A DNA stretch of 64,000 nucleotides from Bog-473 sp963719485 (GTDB taxonomy: Bacteria > Actinomycetota > Acidimicrobiia > Acidimicrobiales > RAAP-2). The translations under genes were made by a program, and so were the position numbers. The notes under the pieces are model-generated. The model had not been told where the DNA came from. It searched no databases and saw nothing but the letters and a program-made list of their open reading frames with translations. This document shows positions 62,349 through 64,000 of the stretch, piece after piece (the stretch's first letter is position 1; each line of letters begins with the position of its first letter). The DNA is taken from contig OY970387.1 of NCBI GenBank assembly GCA_963719485.1, positions 2,418,001 through 2,482,000 of the forward strand, read 5' to 3'.

Positions 62349-63248
62349 ATGCCTGCAGCAGCCAGGACCGTCGGATCTACTACGGCGGTTGGGGAGATTG
62401 CAACGGTTCTTCGTGAAGACGGGTGCGTGATCATCTCGGACCTTGTTGCTCCCGAGATGATGGATCAGATGGAAACTGAACTGGAGCCGTATCTCGCCGC
62501 CACCGACGTGGCGCCTGACGAATTCCTGGGTCACGCGACTCGGCGTACCGGCGCCCTTATCGCCCGCTCTCCGAGCGCGCGTGCCCTTGTTGCTCACCCA
62601 ACGATTCTTGAGACGCTCGATCTCTCACTCGGTGACCACTGCAGCACCTTTCAGGTCGATCTGACCCAGCTCGTGGACATCGGCCCTGGTGAGCCTGCGC
62701 AAAGCCTCCATCGGGACCAGTGGTCGTTCGATCACTACCCATTCCCCGCCGGATTCGAGGCGGAGATCAGCACGATGTGGGCGGTCACCGACTTCACTGA
62801 AGAGATGGGTGCCACCCGGGTGGTTGTTGGGAGTCATCTCTGGGAGGAGGATCCCTCTGACGTGGACCCGGCTCTTTCCGCCGGCGCGGTCATGTCCAAG
62901 GGCTCGGTTCTGGTCTACGTCGGCTCCATATTCCATGGGGGCGGCGCCAACACCACCGACGTCCACCGGATCGGGGTCAACATCGGATACTCACTCGGGT
63001 GGCTACGTCAGGAGGAGAACCAGTATCTTGCCTGCCCTCCCGAGATCGCACGCACCCTCCCCGAAGGACTGCTCCGGCTCATGGGCTACCAGCGCGGTTC
63101 CTACGCTCTCGGGTACGTCGACGACATGAGAGAGCCGCTCGATTGGTTGTACGAACGTCGATCCTTTATGTCGGACTTCTACAACTACCGTCGCTCCGCT
63201 CGCAAGCTTCTCAAGCGAACGGGGCCGTATGCCCCGCCCCCGAGTTGA
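62349..63248 (+). CDS. phytanoyl-CoA dioxygenase (PhyH) family protein
   Basis: 299 residues: Fe(II) ligands His121 and Asp123 in SLHRDQW and His196 in SIFHGGGAN, with Arg at position 207 as the 2-oxoglutarate anchor. The surrounding text (ISTMWAVTDFTEEMGATRVVVGSHLW) is typical of bacterial PhyH enzymes acting in natural-product or lipid pathways. It differs strongly from the PhyH at 49573. Convergent with the sigma factor; stops are 2 bases apart. Confidence 0.9.
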   Translation: MPAAARTVGSTTAVGEIATVLREDGCVIISDLVAPEMMDQMETELEPYLAATDVAPDEFLGHATRRTGALIARSPSARALVAHPTILETLDLSLGDHCSTFQVDLTQLVDIGPGEPAQSLHRDQWSFDHYPFPAGFEAEISTMWAVTDFTEEMGATRVVVGSHLWEEDPSDVDPALSAGAVMSKGSVLVYVGSIFHGGGANTTDVHRIGVNIGYSLGWLRQEENQYLACPPEIARTLPEGLLRLMGYQRGSYALGYVDDMREPLDWLYERRSFMSDFYNYRRSARKLLKRTGPYAPPPS

Positions 63249-63250
63249 TC

Positions 63251-63889
63251 TCAGGTCTGCTGACCCTTGGCGCCGGTCTGGGCGAGCTGGATTTCGTCGA
63301 GTATGTGGCGGAGGTGCTCGAGACAACGCCCTCTGGTCGGACCAATGCTGCCGATCGGCATGTTCAGCTGCTCGGCGATTTCCTTGTACGGCAGGTCGTC
63401 ATCTCCCATCAACAGGCCGAGAAGACGCTGGCAGCGCGGCGGGAGCCGGTCAGCGGCCATCCGGATCGCGGTCACCTGCTCCTCCCTCAAGAGGGCGGCA
63501 TCGAGGGGTTCGGCGTCTTCGTCCGCGAGAAGGTCTACCGCCTCGCTCCCAGAGAACACGACCCCTCGCGTCGCGATCCTCAGGCTCTCGCGCCGAGAGG
63601 TGGTCGAGAGCCACGCACCAAGGCGTTCCGGCTGCTCGATACGGTCCAGGTTCTCCACCAAACGCAGCCAGGTCGTCTGGCACACTTCTGCGACGTCGGC
63701 GTCGCTCAACCGACACCGCCTCGCGATCGCCGCCACCAACCCACCGAAGCGTTCGACGAGAATCTCCCAGGCGTCGCCCGATCCACCGCGAGCCTGCGCC
63801 ACGACTTGAACGAGATCGTCGTCCGTCGACGGTGCCACCTTGAGTCTCTCCGGACTGGTGCCGCGCGTCTCCACCATTTGATTCGCCAC
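63251..63889 (-). CDS. ECF-type RNA polymerase sigma factor
   Basis: 212 residues: sigma region 2 (WEILVERFGGLVAAIARRCRLSDADVAEVCQTTWLRLVENL) and region 4 (RLPPRCQRLLGLLMGDDDLPYKEIAEQLNMPIGSIGPTRGRCLEHLR). No anti-sigma gene follows within the window. GTG 63889 has AGGAGG about 9 bases upstream. An exact inverted repeat lies about 77 bases upstream. Confidence 0.92.
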   Translation of the reverse strand: MANQMVETRGTSPERLKVAPSTDDDLVQVVAQARGGSGDAWEILVERFGGLVAAIARRCRLSDADVAEVCQTTWLRLVENLDRIEQPERLGAWLSTTSRRESLRIATRGVVFSGSEAVDLLADEDAEPLDAALLREEQVTAIRMAADRLPPRCQRLLGLLMGDDDLPYKEIAEQLNMPIGSIGPTRGRCLEHLRHILDEIQLAQTGAKGQQT

Positions 63890-63965
63890 CTACAAACCCT
63901 CCTGATCCCATCGCCAAGGATCCTCCAACACCGGTCGGCGCCCCAACCGATGGTGTCCTAGCCAT

Positions 63966-63987
63966 AGTCCCGAACAATTTCGGGACT
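63966..63987. repeat. perfect 9-base inverted repeat upstream of the sigma factor
   Basis: AGTCCCGAA (63966-63974) and TTCGGGACT (63979-63987) flank CAAT. It is the strongest hairpin or palindrome in this end of the window. No T tract lies on either strand, so an operator is more likely than a terminator, unless the gene beyond the window ends here. Confidence 0.55.
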
Positions 63988-64000
63988 CGTCATCCCCTCT

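Noticed and set aside
63966..63987. LexA/SOS box
   Set aside because: The actinobacterial SOS box needs GAAC-N4-GTTC; this palindrome is CCCGAA-CAAT-TTCGGG and does not match.

Overview
The window looks like a stretch of chromosome from a high-GC Gram-positive bacterium, most probably Actinomycetota of the class Acidimicrobiia. That placement is inferred from several things: F420-type luciferase-like oxidoreductases, a mycothiol-dependent (DinB-like) protein, many GTG starts and 4-base GTGA/ATGA overlaps, leaderless promoters (TANNNT 6-8 bases before the start codon), and secreted proteins built of 'GYWLVAADGGVFAFG'-type or 'SCxxxxFC'-type repeats. I saw no rRNA, tRNA, CRISPR array, insertion sequence, integrase or phage gene. 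Most of the window is a mosaic of short operons for lipid, carbohydrate and small-molecule metabolism plus secreted proteins.

Layout. 0-10 kb: 3' end of an SGNH hydrolase, a membrane-anchored DUF5666/PepSY-like protein, SRPBCC protein, dienelactone hydrolase, haloperoxidase-like esterase, galE, an F420 oxidoreductase, a secreted DUF3089 hydrolase (frameshifted), a TMEM175 channel, an SDR and a DUF1214 protein (frameshifted). 10-20 kb: Kef-type antiporter coupled to a DUF2254 membrane protein, a secreted G1 (eqolisin) peptidase, a sulfatase, a class-III aminotransferase coupled to an HpnA-like epimerase (possible hopanoid side-chain pair), EttA and a TANGO2/NRDE protein. 20-30 kb: a secreted protein with a (Gly-Asn-Ser)8 tract, methyltransferase, Lrp regulator, a propeller-like lipoprotein (frameshifted), a mycothiol-type protein coupled to a sphingosine-phosphate-lyase-like decarboxylase, a SulP transporter (frameshifted), an unrecognised leaderless gene, a methyltransferase and a secreted TIM-barrel-like protein. 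30-36 kb: a tightly packed operon of aminotransferase, PhzF, Nudix, C4 zinc-ribbon, histidine phosphatase and DUF2889. 36-46 kb: a thiolase-like gene coupled to cydD-cydC, a second dienelactone hydrolase, a flavin amine oxidase divergent from a TetR regulator with a clear palindromic operator, and an aldehyde dehydrogenase. 46-56 kb: a two-component system divergent from a secreted protein, a stand-alone cyclic-nucleotide-binding protein, a PhyH dioxygenase coupled to a GH13 glucosidase, two SDRs, a carboxymuconolactone decarboxylase and an epimerase. 55-64 kb: a six-repeat secreted protein, an FtsX-type permease, then a visibly lower-GC segment with a PaaK-like adenylating enzyme, an F420 oxidoreductase, a second PhyH dioxygenase and an ECF sigma factor.

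Two cross-cutting patterns stand out. At least four genes between 6 and 26.5 kb are each broken by exactly one base; restoring the base gives a normal full-length family member, so sequence or assembly error is as likely as real decay. Second, at least six genes have a -10-like hexamer placed so that transcription would begin at or within a few bases of the start codon. The most system-like novel candidate is the 59.8-63.9 kb ligase / F420-oxidoreductase / PhyH / ECF group; the best pure unknown is the leaderless gene at 27372-27836.
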